From contig NZ_NIVS01000032.1 in assembly GCF_002205165.1 (NCBI RefSeq), positions 124,001 to 188,000 on the forward strand: DNA of 64,000 nt. The letters are read 5' to 3'. Below are positions 33,804 to 41,989 of the stretch, piece by piece. The stretch comes from Stenotrophomonas maltophilia (GTDB lineage Bacteria; Pseudomonadota; Gammaproteobacteria; Xanthomonadales; Xanthomonadaceae). The notes under the pieces are model-generated. The model saw only the letters and a program-made list of their open reading frames with translations, was not told the origin of the DNA and did not search any database. The first letter of the stretch is position 1; every line of letters begins with the position of its first letter. The translations under genes and the position numbers were made by a program.

Positions 33804-34987
33804 GCGCCGACCCCGGAGGATGCGACGGGCGCGCCCGGATCGGCAGCCCGCGCGGCAGCGATCAAGCGCCAACCGCCGATGCCGCCGGCCACGAGCACCA
33901 TCAGCACCAAGGTACCCAGCGGCCACAGGGAAACACTCCACGGCGCGCCCACGAACTGCTGCTGGGTCTGCAGTTTGACGTAGGCGGTCAGCGGCAGCAG
34001 CGCGTTCCAGATGCGGGTGAACAATGGCGCATCCACCACCGGGAACGTCGCCCCGGAAAATGCCAAGGCGGTCCCGATGCTCAGGCCGATCGCGGAGAGC
34101 GAGCTGCCCATGTCGCGGGTGAGCCCGACAAACAGCAGTGCCACCGCTGCGCAGGCCAGATAGAACAGTGGCTGACCCAGCATCAACAGCAGCGCACTGC
34201 CGGCGATGCCGTCGCCACGGACCAGGGCAAGGTAGAGCACGCCGAGGGCGCCGTAGACCGAAAACAGCACGACATAGGGCGCGATCTTGCCGGCGATGGC
34301 CGACCACGGCGCCTCGCCGAGCCAATCGCGCAGGTGGCCGTCGCGCACTTCGCGCCCCAGGCTGGCCGCGACCGCCAACGCCAATCCCAGCGACAGGACC
34401 GCCGGGAACAGCAATGGCAGCAGGAACAGCTCATAGCTGCGTGCCGGATTGTGCAGGATGTCCGACTGCACCGCGATCGGCGGCGCGCGCAGCTTGGCCG
34501 GACCCACCTGCTTGGCGATGCGCTCGCCCAGCAGCCGTGTATTCCACGCGCCGACGGCCTCGACGATGTCGCGCACGGCGGACTGGCCGGTGGTGAGATA
34601 GGTGGCGTTGTAGTAGGCGAACACCGTGCCCTGTTCGCCACGCAGGGTGTTGCGGGTCGCATCGCGCGGCACCAGCACCACGGCGAACACGTCCAGCCGC
34701 CGCAGTTGGGACTGCGCATCGGCCAGACTGATCGGCTGGCTGGCGACGCGCACCCCGGGGCTGGCATCAAGCATCCGGGTCAGTTGCCGGCTCTCGGCAC
34801 TGCGGTCCAGGTCGACCACGGCGATGGGGATATCACGCATCACCGAGGCCGCGAACAACCAGGCCATCACGCCCAGCATCAGCGCCGGCAGCAGGGTGAC
34901 CAGCAGCAGATCGGCCCGGTCCTGCCGCAGGTGGCGCAGTTCGCGTTGGAGCGAGGCCTTCATGCCTGCCCACACCGAGCGGTTCAT
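33800..34987 (-). CDS. ABC-2 type permease (first copy)
   Basis: 395-aa inner-membrane permease, paralogous to the next gene. The pattern is the same: first helix LLLVTLLPALMLGVMAWLFA, then the periplasmic domain beginning IPIAVVDLDRSAESRQLTRML, then a C-terminal six-helix bundle. ATG 34987 is preferred because it overlaps the HlyD stop by 4 bp; an in-frame start 12 bp upstream is possible. The two permeases probably form a heterodimer like YbhS/YbhR. The missing ATPase must be supplied from another locus, or the complex works unusually. Confidence 0.87.
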   Translation of the reverse strand: MNRSVWAGMKASLQRELRHLRQDRADLLLVTLLPALMLGVMAWLFAASVMRDIPIAVVDLDRSAESRQLTRMLDASPGVRVASQPISLADAQSQLRRLDVFAVVLVPRDATRNTLRGEQGTVFAYYNATYLTTGQSAVRDIVEAVGAWNTRLLGERIAKQVGPAKLRAPPIAVQSDILHNPARSYELFLLPLLFPAVLSLGLALAVAASLGREVRDGHLRDWLGEAPWSAIAGKIAPYVVLFSVYGALGVLYLALVRGDGIAGSALLLMLGQPLFYLACAAVALLFVGLTRDMGSSLSAIGLSIGTALAFSGATFPVVDAPLFTRIWNALLPLTAYVKLQTQQQFVGAPWSVSLWPLGTLVLMVLVAGGIGGWRLIAAARAADPGAPVASSGVGA

Positions 34988-36000
34988 CCCTGCGGCCACG
35001 CGAACAGCACGCTCATCCCCGGTCGGAAACCTTCGATACGGGCGACCGGGCGCAGCCGGATCTCGAAGCTGCGCACGTCATAGCCGGATGACTGGCGGGT
35101 GGCGCGCCAGGTGGCGTAATCGCCCGCCGGATTGATGAAATACACCTCGAATTCCGCATCGCGAGCCAGCGCGGGAACACTGCCGCGCAGCCGGCTGCCC
35201 ACCTTCAGGCCGCGCATCTGCGACTCGCGCAGATTCACCGAGACCCACATGTGGTCGATGTCGACCAGGGTAAAGACCGGGTAGCCGGCCGGCACCAGTT
35301 CACCGATATCGGACATGCGCTTGTTGATCTCGCCGGCCACGGGGGCGCGGCCGTTGACCTCATCGCGGGCCGCATTGACCTCGGCCACCGCGCCTTGTGC
35401 CTGGCGGACCTGGCCCTGCGCCGCGCGCTTGTCCTGGTCGCGGGCGCCGGCCAGCGCCTGGTCGTACTGGGCACGCGCGGCGTTGGCAAGCTCGCGCGAA
35501 CTGCGCGCCTGGGCCAGTGCTTCATCACGCTTCTGCCGGGTCATCACGCCTTCGTTGAACAGGTTCTGCACGCGCTGATACGTCGCATCGGCCAGGGTCG
35601 CACCCGCCTCGGCGCGTTTCCAGTTGGCCTGGGCGGCACGGATGTCCTCGCTGCGCGCGCCTTCGTCGGCCTTGTCGGCCACCGCACGGGCCGCTTCCAA
35701 TGCACCGTGCGCCTGTTCTTCCTTGGCGGCCACTTCCGGGCTGTCCAGCACGAACAGCACCTGGCCGGCCCTGACCCGGTCGCCCTCGCGGACCTTCAGT
35801 TCGGCCAGCCGGGCCGTGATCTTGGCGGCCACGTTGATCGTGTCGGCGTCGGCCATGCCCTGCAGCTGCTCGGCCGGGGTGCGCCAGGCCAGCCACAGGC
35901 CGACCACCACCACGACCACCAGGGCCAGACCAATGAGGAGGCCCGCCTTGCGCTTCTTCGGCGGCGGTGCGTCGCCCGCGGCCTGCAATGTGTCATTCAT
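34984..36000 (-). CDS. HlyD/EmrA-type membrane fusion protein
   Basis: 338-aa periplasmic adaptor anchored by one N-terminal helix (about 20-40, LLIGLALVVVVVVGLWLAW). The lipoyl/barrel-sandwich half (INVAAKITARLAELKVREGDRVRAGQVLFVLD) is followed by a long coiled-coil hairpin rich in Ala, Glu, Gln and Arg (about 90-215). The second half-lipoyl part is NGRAPVAGEINKRMSDIGELVPAGYPVFTLVD. It links the inner-membrane permeases to the TolC-type channel. The stop and start overlap both neighbours by a few bases. Confidence 0.9.
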   Translation of the reverse strand: MNDTLQAAGDAPPPKKRKAGLLIGLALVVVVVVGLWLAWRTPAEQLQGMADADTINVAAKITARLAELKVREGDRVRAGQVLFVLDSPEVAAKEEQAHGALEAARAVADKADEGARSEDIRAAQANWKRAEAGATLADATYQRVQNLFNEGVMTRQKRDEALAQARSSRELANAARAQYDQALAGARDQDKRAAQGQVRQAQGAVAEVNAARDEVNGRAPVAGEINKRMSDIGELVPAGYPVFTLVDIDHMWVSVNLRESQMRGLKVGSRLRGSVPALARDAEFEVYFINPAGDYATWRATRQSSGYDVRSFEIRLRPVARIEGFRPGMSVLFAWPQG

Positions 36001-37399
36001 GCGCGATCACCTCGTCGCCCCGGCGGCGGAATTCTTCATATCGGTCCATCTGTCCACTGATCTCCAGCAGCTGTGCCAGCGCCACGTCGTATTGATAGGC
36101 GGCCTGTGCGCGTTCGACCTGCGCGCCGCCGAGCCCCAGCCGTGCATCGATCACGTCCAGCGAGGTCGCCTGGCCTTCGCGGAACGCCAGTTCCTGCAGC
36201 CGCAGGTTCTCACGGTTCTGTTCGATGCTGCTGTCCAGCAGCAGGAACTGCTGGCGCGCAGTATCCAGTTCGTACCAGGCTTTGCGGACACCCAGCGTCA
36301 CCTGGTTCTCCGCTTCGCGCAGCCCGGCTTCGGCCTGCTCCTGCTGCGCGCGGGCGGCACTGATCTGCGCCGGGCGCGAATTGGGAGAAAGGAAGGTGTA
36401 CTTCAGGCCGATACCGAAGGCCCAGTCGGGATCGGTCAGCATTTCGTCGCGCCGGCGGAAATCGTACTGGCCGAACAGGAAGATGGTGGGCTTGAGCTTG
36501 GCCTGCTGCACGCGCACGCCTTGTTCGGCCTGCGCCACCAGGGCGCGCAGGCGGGCGATCTGCGGCTGCCGGGCCTGGGCCTCGCGCTCAAACGTGGGCA
36601 GCGCGCCAATCGGCGCGCGATGCACGAACAGCGGCGACACCGGGCGGACCTCGCCGCCGCTGCGGAGCAGGGTGGCCAGCGCTGCCTTCAAGGTCTGCAG
36701 ATCGTTGAGCGACTTCTGGTAATCGCGCTCGGCCTTGTCGCGGGCCACGTTGGCCTGCAGGCGCTGGGCGCGGGTGGCAAAGCCCTCGCGCTCCAGTTTC
36801 AACGCATCGTCAAGGTGGCGCTGCAGGCCATCGCGCACATCACGGCGCACATCCACCGCCTGCTCGGCGAGGCGCTGACCGAAATAGGCCTGGGCCAGCT
36901 GCACGCTCAGCGATTGGCGCTGCGACTCGCGCTCCGCGCTGGCCTGGTCGGTAGCGCCGGCCGCCGCCTGCTGCGCCGCCGGGATCAGGCCGCCGGTATA
37001 CAGCGGCAGCACCGCGGTCACCACCGGGCGGGTACGCCAGTCGCGCTCGGTGAACTCCAGCGGGGAGTTGATACCGAAGGCCTCGGCGACCGGGGCGAGC
37101 GAACCCAGGGGAAGCGTCAGCGTCTTCTGGAACTGCAGGCGGCGCACTTCACCGGTGATCTCCGGCAGCCGCAGCAAGCGGGTGGCGTCCTGAAGGTCCT
37201 GTTTGTTGCGCACCGACGCGTCCGCCGCTGCCAGGGCATCGGAGACCTGTTCCAGCCGCTGCTGCGACTGCTGCCAGTCCAATGCAGGGATCGCAGCGCC
37301 GTCAGGCACGGTCTGGGCTAGGGCAACGCCGCTACACAGCAGCAGGGACAGACTGGAAAGTCCTTTTAACGCGCGCGTTGGCGGCCAATGCCGGCTCAC
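35993..37399 (-). CDS. TolC-family outer-membrane channel
   Basis: 468-aa outer-membrane efflux protein. The signal peptide is about residues 1-28, ending SGVALAQ. The body shows TolC coiled-coil repeats, for example DGLQRHLDDALKLEREGFATRAQ and EQAEAGLREAENQVTLGVRKAWYEL. AFREGQATSLDVIDARLGL is the conserved OEP C-terminal pattern. The start is a GTG at 37399, because it places the signal peptide correctly and the longer frame is rich in Cys/His without similarity. It is the first gene of the exporter operon and overlaps the HlyD gene by 8 bp. Confidence 0.87.
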   Translation of the reverse strand: MSRHWPPTRALKGLSSLSLLLCSGVALAQTVPDGAAIPALDWQQSQQRLEQVSDALAAADASVRNKQDLQDATRLLRLPEITGEVRRLQFQKTLTLPLGSLAPVAEAFGINSPLEFTERDWRTRPVVTAVLPLYTGGLIPAAQQAAAGATDQASAERESQRQSLSVQLAQAYFGQRLAEQAVDVRRDVRDGLQRHLDDALKLEREGFATRAQRLQANVARDKAERDYQKSLNDLQTLKAALATLLRSGGEVRPVSPLFVHRAPIGALPTFEREAQARQPQIARLRALVAQAEQGVRVQQAKLKPTIFLFGQYDFRRRDEMLTDPDWAFGIGLKYTFLSPNSRPAQISAARAQQEQAEAGLREAENQVTLGVRKAWYELDTARQQFLLLDSSIEQNRENLRLQELAFREGQATSLDVIDARLGLGGAQVERAQAAYQYDVALAQLLEISGQMDRYEEFRRRGDEVIAHE

Positions 37400-37448
37400 G
37401 AGGGGGCAGCTCCATGGGGTGTGACGGCAAGAGGGTAGTGTGCGTCGC

Positions 37449-37467
37449 GTGAAGTGCGGGTCTTCAC
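37449..37467. promoter_or_regulatory. Inverted repeat upstream of the TolC exporter operon
   Basis: GTGAAG (37449-37454) and CTTCAC (37462-37467) are separated by 7 bp, 50 bp upstream of the TolC-family start codon. It is a candidate TetR/MarR-type operator for the exporter; no regulator gene of that kind is adjacent. Confidence 0.35.
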
Positions 37468-37507
37468 AACGGTGACCGGGGCAACCCGGACAGTGGCGCA
37501 CTGCACA

Positions 37508-37538
37508 TTGACAATTCTCCTATCAGGACGTTTATATC
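37508..37538 (+). promoter_or_regulatory. Shared-motif promoter A (hydrolase operon)
   Basis: TTGACA at 37508-37513, TTCTC two bases further in register, CAGGAC at 37524-37529, and a -10-like TTATAT at 37532-37537 ending in TCC. Without gaps it matches promoter C before the TonB receptor in about 25 of 33 positions. GGA/TCC form a short dyad across the -10 region. Transcription should start near 37544 and read the alpha/beta hydrolase, aminoacylase and serine hydrolase genes. Confidence 0.65.
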
Positions 37539-37646
37539 CCGTTCGGGATGGTTGGCCGCCGCACGGGTCAGCCCTCCCTTCGACGCTTTGCGTGCCGGCC
37601 CCTCGGGTCGGCCCGCACTTCAGTACGCCATTCAAGAGAGCACGAC

Positions 37647-38705
37647 ATGACAGCAGTGAAGGGTTGGCGGCGGTTTTGGCGATGGGTGAAGTGGATCCTG
37701 CTGGGTCTGCTGGCGCTCGTGATTCTCCTCACCCTCATCGGCGTGGTCTACGAGGCGCTGGCGCGACGCAGCGCTGCAACCGATCATCCACTGCGCGGTC
37801 AGATGGTCGATGTGGGCGGGCGCCAGATGCATATCGAGTGTCGCGGCAGCGGCTCGCCCACCGTGATCTTCGAATCCGGCCTCGGCACCGGCGGCACGAT
37901 GGATTGGACGCGTGTACACGACCGGATCGCAGGCTTCACCCGCGCCTGTGCCTACGATCGCGCCGGTATCATGCGCAGCGATGCCAAGGACACCCCGCAG
38001 CGTGCGTCAGCGGTGGCCGATGACCTGCACGCCTTGTTGAAGGGCGCGGGCATCACCGATCCGCTGGTGCTGGTCGGCCATTCCATCGGCGGGCCTTACA
38101 CCCGGACCTATGTGGGGCGCTACGGCGATCAGGTCGCCGGGCTGGTGATGGTCGACCCCTCGCACCCGGATCAGATTGCCCGGCTTGGCAGCGTAGTGAG
38201 CATCAATGTGCATCCGAAGAAGGTGTCACTGCTGATGCATACCGCGACGACACTGTCGCGGACCGGCCTGGTGCGCTTCCTGTTCTCGCGCGCCAATCAT
38301 GGCCCGCGCCCCGAGGATGAGGCGGCGGAGATCACGGCCTTCTCCAGTGCCTCGGTCAAGGGCGCGACCGCCGAACTCGATGGTTTCGACAGCACCATGG
38401 ACGATGCCCGTGCGGTCACGTCGTTTGGCGACCGCCCTGTGATCGTGCTGACCGCGCTGAAGCCGTTCAAGCCCGACGAGCTGAAGAAGATGGGCCTGAC
38501 GGCGGAGGAGGGTGCCCGGTTCAAGCAGGAGTGGCGCACCCTGCATGCCGAGCAGGCTGCCATGTCGAGCCGCGGGCAGCAACAGATCGTGAGCGACTCC
38601 GGCCATTACATTCAGATCGATCAGCCTGATCGGGTGGTCGCTGCAGTCCGTGAAGTCGTGGATGACGTGCGCGCAGACGCGGGCACCGACAAGGAGATGA
38701 AATGA
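37647..38705 (+). CDS. Alpha/beta hydrolase, membrane-anchored
   Basis: 352-aa alpha/beta-hydrolase. One N-terminal helix (about 14-36, WVKWILLGLLALVILLTLIG) anchors it to the membrane with the catalytic domain outside. The core shows VIFESGLGTGGTMDW at the oxyanion region, CAYDRAGIMRS, the nucleophile elbow GHSIGG, the acid in MVDPSH, and the C-terminal SDSGHYI with the histidine. The substrate is unknown. It is the first gene of an operon with an N-acyl-D-amino-acid deacylase-like gene (4-bp overlap) and a serine hydrolase. An amidase or esterase role in peptide breakdown fits the context. Confidence 0.85.
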   Translation: MTAVKGWRRFWRWVKWILLGLLALVILLTLIGVVYEALARRSAATDHPLRGQMVDVGGRQMHIECRGSGSPTVIFESGLGTGGTMDWTRVHDRIAGFTRACAYDRAGIMRSDAKDTPQRASAVADDLHALLKGAGITDPLVLVGHSIGGPYTRTYVGRYGDQVAGLVMVDPSHPDQIARLGSVVSINVHPKKVSLLMHTATTLSRTGLVRFLFSRANHGPRPEDEAAEITAFSSASVKGATAELDGFDSTMDDARAVTSFGDRPVIVLTALKPFKPDELKKMGLTAEEGARFKQEWRTLHAEQAAMSSRGQQQIVSDSGHYIQIDQPDRVVAAVREVVDDVRADAGTDKEMK

Positions 38706-40324
38706 TGAAGCGCACTCTGCTCTGGGCCGGTGTGTCGATGCTGTTTGCCGCCCACGCGGCCGCGGCTGACCATGATCTGGTGATCCGTGGCGGCCGCGTG
38801 CTCGACGGCGCGGGCAACCCGTGGGTCCGCGCCGATGTGGCGGTCAAGGATGGTCGCGTGGTCCAGGTGGGCCAGGTTCCGGGGCAGGGCACCCGCGAGA
38901 TCGACGCGACGGGGCGTTATGTCTCGCCCGGCTTCATCGACATGATGGATCAGTCCGGCGCGGCGCTGCTCAAGGACGGCGCTGCCGAGAACAAGTTGCG
39001 GATGGGCGTGACCACGCTGATCGGCGGCGAGGGCGGACCGCCGGTGCCGGCAGCGGGCATGCCGGCATACTTCAAGCAGCTGGAAACGCAGGGTATCGCG
39101 GTCAACTTCGGCACCTACTACTCCTCCACCCAGGCCCGCGTGCATGTCATGGGCGATGCCGCCGGTGCGCCGACCCGCAAGCAGCTGGATGCCATGGGCG
39201 AGCAGGTCAAGATCGCGATGGAGGCCGGCGCGTTCGGTATCTCCAGCGCGTTGATCTATGCGCCCAGCAGCTTCCAGAGCACCTCGGATCTGATCTCATT
39301 GGCCAAGGTGGCCGCGCAATGCGACGGCTTCTATGCGACGCATATGCGTGACGAGAGCGAGGGCGTGGTCAAGGCCATCGAAGAGGCCATCGAGATTGGT
39401 GAGAAGGGCGGGGTCAAGGTGGAGATCTTCCACCTGAAGGCGGCCTATGCCCCCGAGTGGGGCAAGCTGATGCCGCAGGCGTTGGCGACGATCAATGCGG
39501 CACGCGATCGCGGTGTCGATGTCGCCGCCGATCTGTATCCCTATACGGCCGGTGGCACCGGCCTGGAGATCATCGCGCCGAGCTGGGTCTGGGCCGACGG
39601 GCTCGAGAAAGGTATCGAGCGCGTACGCGACCCGAAGGTGCGCGAGCGCATGAAGAAGGAGGTCGCCGCCGGCTCGATGCCGGGCTGGTCGAACCTGGTG
39701 CATGCTTCTGGCGGATTCCAGAACGTGCGCCTGGCCAACAGCTTCAGCGACAAGTACCGGCGCTTCCACGGCAAGACGCTGGCCGAGATCGGCGCCGAGC
39801 TGAATCTGGACCCGGCCGACGCGGCCTGGGATATCGCGCTGGAGGGGCTGCCCAATCGCGCGGTCGCGCTGTATTTCATGATCAGCGAACAGGATGTGCA
39901 GCTCGCGCTGCGCCAGCCCTGGGTCAGCATCGGCAGCGATGCCGCGGCCGCGGTGAACTACGGTAGCGATGGCGCGATCGGTCTGCCGCACCCGCGTGCC
40001 TATGGCACGTTCCCGCGCATCATCGCCGAGTATGTGAAGCGCAATCACGTGCTGACGCTGGAGGATGCGGTCCGCAAGATGACCAGCTGGCCCGCACAGC
40101 GGATGGGGTTGAGCGATCGCGGGCTGATCCGCGAGGGGATGCGGGCCGATATCGTGCTGTTCGACCTGGATGCCCTGGACGACGTGGCGAGCTGGGACAC
40201 CCCTGCCGGCGCACCGACCGGTATCGAGACCGTGATCGTCAACGGCGTGGTCAGCTTCGACGGCGGCAAGCCTACCGGCGCCCGGGCGGGCTCGGCGCTG
40301 CGCCACGCCTGCCGCACGCGCTGA
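38702..40324 (+). CDS. D-aminoacylase-like amidohydrolase, exported
   Basis: 540-aa amidohydrolase of the N-acyl-D-amino-acid deacylase family with a signal peptide (about 1-22). The N-terminal composite domain is DLVIRGGRVLDGAGNPWVRADVAV. Metal ligands of one site remain: ATHMRDE, EIFHLKAA and the Asp in SIGSDAAA. The usual HxH after the first strand is absent, since SPGFIDMMDQSG stands in its place. This may be a single-metal variant, as D-aminoacylases need mainly one tight zinc. It overlaps the hydrolase gene by 4 bp. Release of D-amino acids from N-acylated or peptide precursors is the likely role. Confidence 0.85.
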   Translation: MMKRTLLWAGVSMLFAAHAAAADHDLVIRGGRVLDGAGNPWVRADVAVKDGRVVQVGQVPGQGTREIDATGRYVSPGFIDMMDQSGAALLKDGAAENKLRMGVTTLIGGEGGPPVPAAGMPAYFKQLETQGIAVNFGTYYSSTQARVHVMGDAAGAPTRKQLDAMGEQVKIAMEAGAFGISSALIYAPSSFQSTSDLISLAKVAAQCDGFYATHMRDESEGVVKAIEEAIEIGEKGGVKVEIFHLKAAYAPEWGKLMPQALATINAARDRGVDVAADLYPYTAGGTGLEIIAPSWVWADGLEKGIERVRDPKVRERMKKEVAAGSMPGWSNLVHASGGFQNVRLANSFSDKYRRFHGKTLAEIGAELNLDPADAAWDIALEGLPNRAVALYFMISEQDVQLALRQPWVSIGSDAAAAVNYGSDGAIGLPHPRAYGTFPRIIAEYVKRNHVLTLEDAVRKMTSWPAQRMGLSDRGLIREGMRADIVLFDLDALDDVASWDTPAGAPTGIETVIVNGVVSFDGGKPTGARAGSALRHACRTR

Positions 40325-40361
40325 GCCACGTGCGCACCCCACCCATTCCAGGACACACCTC

Positions 40362-41804
40362 ATGATTCGACACACCTCCGGCTGGAGCCTTCTGGCCCTG
40401 GCGCTCGCCGCCTCCGCGCCGGCCCTGGCGGCGGCACCGCCGATCACCAGCGCGGACGATCTGGGTACCGCGGTCTCGGCGCAGATTGCATGTGCTGGCA
40501 TTTTTGTGGCCAACCGCACCGAAGCCGACGTGCTGCGCGATGACATCCACGCGCTGGCACCGTTCACCAGAACGGTCGCGCTGTCGGTGGACCGCAAGGC
40601 CGGCACGGTCACCGCGTCCGCGCCCGGCACGCCGACCCGCACCGCGTTGTATCGCCCGGCGGTCGGCTGCACCTTGACCACCGGCGATGTCCCGCTGAAG
40701 GCCCTCAACACACAGGCGGCGCGGCTCAAACCCCTGGCTCCCTTGTCGGCGCGCCCCTGGCCCCAGGGCGACGCACCCGTGCCTGCGCTGCAGGCGGCGG
40801 CTGAAGCGAAGCTCGACCGCGCCGCACTCGATGCAGCGGTGAGCGCTGCCTTCGATGAGCAGAACGTGGGCGGCTACCCCGACACGCGGGCGATCGTGGT
40901 GGTGCAGGGCGGGGCGATCGTCGCCGAACGCTATGCGCCCGGCTTCAACCAGAGCACGCGCATGCTGGGCTGGTCGGCCACCAAGAGCATCATGGGTACG
41001 CTGGTCGGCCTGTTGGTCGATGACGGTGTGCTCAAGCTGGACGAGCCGGCACCGGTGCCCGAGTGGAAGGGCGCCGGCGACCCGCGCGGCGCGATCACGC
41101 TTCGCCAGTTGCTGACGATGTCCAGCGGCCTGGCGTTCGTGGAGAGTTACAAGCCCGGCAATGACTCGATCAAGATGTTGTTCGAGGCTGGCGACATGGG
41201 TGCGCTTGCGGCCGCCTTGCCGCTGGAGCATGCCCCGGGGACGTACTGGAGCTACTCGTCCGGTACGACCAACATCCTGTCACGGATCGTCTTCGAGGCC
41301 ACCGGTGGCACGCTGGAAGGCATGACCCGGTTTGCCCAGACGCGGCTGTTCGCGCCCGCCGGGATGCGCAGTGCGTTGATCGAGCCGGATGAATCCGGCG
41401 TGCTGGTCGGCAGCTCCTATGGGTACGCGACGGCGCGCGATTGGGCGCGGTACGGGCTGCTGCATCTCAACCACGGGGAGGCGGGCGGCAAGCGGCTGCT
41501 GTCGCAGCAATGGCTCGACTTCGCAGTGACACCGACCCCGGCCTCGCCGCGGCCCTCGTACGGCGCGCAGCTGTGGTTGAACCGGGCTGAAGCCGGTGGA
41601 GAAGGGCGCAAGGTCCTGCAGGATGTCGCGCCCGATGCCTTCATGGCCATGGGCCACAACCATCAGATCGTGGCGGTGATCCCCTCGCAGGATGCTGTGA
41701 TCGTGCGCCTGGGCTGGACGCCCGAGGGCCAGAAGTTCGACTGGAACAAGTACCTCTCGCAGATTGCGGCCGCGCTTGCGCCAGCCGCTACGCCATCGAA
41801 GTAA
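40362..41804 (+). CDS. Serine hydrolase, beta-lactamase/class C fold
   Basis: 480-aa exported enzyme (signal peptide about 1-24) of the serine beta-lactamase-like/esterase EstB family. The catalytic tetrad motif is SATK (SxxK), the second motif is YSS, and HNH near the C-terminus may replace KTG. About 120 residues precede the fold and are of unknown role. It is the third gene after promoter A, 37 bp behind the aminoacylase. D-aminopeptidase or esterase activity is more likely than antibiotic resistance. A stem-loop follows the stop. Confidence 0.87.
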   Translation: MIRHTSGWSLLALALAASAPALAAAPPITSADDLGTAVSAQIACAGIFVANRTEADVLRDDIHALAPFTRTVALSVDRKAGTVTASAPGTPTRTALYRPAVGCTLTTGDVPLKALNTQAARLKPLAPLSARPWPQGDAPVPALQAAAEAKLDRAALDAAVSAAFDEQNVGGYPDTRAIVVVQGGAIVAERYAPGFNQSTRMLGWSATKSIMGTLVGLLVDDGVLKLDEPAPVPEWKGAGDPRGAITLRQLLTMSSGLAFVESYKPGNDSIKMLFEAGDMGALAAALPLEHAPGTYWSYSSGTTNILSRIVFEATGGTLEGMTRFAQTRLFAPAGMRSALIEPDESGVLVGSSYGYATARDWARYGLLHLNHGEAGGKRLLSQQWLDFAVTPTPASPRPSYGAQLWLNRAEAGGEGRKVLQDVAPDAFMAMGHNHQIVAVIPSQDAVIVRLGWTPEGQKFDWNKYLSQIAAALAPAATPSK

Positions 41805-41825
41805 CCCGCAGCGCAGCGCGAGGGG

Positions 41826-41847
41826 CGGGCGCCGAACCTGGCGCCCG
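41826..41847 (+). terminator. Terminator-like hairpin after the serine hydrolase
   Basis: CGGGCGCC (41826-41833), loop GAACCT and GGCGCCCG (41840-41847) form a perfect 8-bp GC stem 21 bp after the stop. The following bases are only partly T-rich and already belong to promoter B, so termination may be followed immediately by re-initiation of transcription. Confidence 0.6.
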
Positions 41848-41880
41848 TTGACATTTCTCTTGGCGGAGAACTAATGTCTC
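41848..41880 (+). promoter_or_regulatory. Shared-motif promoter B (leader/epimerase)
   Basis: TTGACA at 41848-41853, TTCTC in the same register as promoters A and C, and a -10-like TAATGT at 41872-41877. GAGA (41866-41869) and TCTC (41877-41880) make a dyad over the -10 region. The TGTC at 41875-41878 sits at exactly the same distance from TTGACA as in promoter C. Transcription would start near 41884, 34 nt before the leader peptide ATG. Confidence 0.6.
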
Positions 41881-41917
41881 AATATGAGAATCACTCATCC
41901 TGAGGCAGGAAAACCAG

Positions 41918-41989
41918 ATGTGCTTGATCAAGCTGTTGGCAACGCCCCCGATGATGTATGACCGTGCCGCAAACGGGGCGCACCTTTGA
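41918..41989 (+). CDS. 23-codon leader ORF upstream of the epimerase
   Basis: A short frame starts at ATG 41918, 7 nt after an AGGA ribosome site. It encodes 23 residues beginning MCLIKLLATPPMMYDR and stops at TGA 41987-41989. That TGA shares one base with the epimerase ATG (TGATG), the typical termination-reinitiation arrangement. The epimerase has no good ribosome site of its own, so translation of the leader probably drives it. It could be a regulatory leader peptide or a small peptide with its own function. Not recognised. Confidence 0.45.
   Translation: MCLIKLLATPPMMYDRAANGAHL

Noticed and set aside
40362-41804. Antibiotic-resistance beta-lactamase
   Set aside because: SxxK is present but YxN and KTG are not in class A/C form; context favours peptide or ester hydrolysis.
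41882-41898. Possible Fur box before the leader ORF
   Set aside because: Only about 11 of 19 positions fit the Fur consensus and the dyad is explained better by the shared promoter motif.
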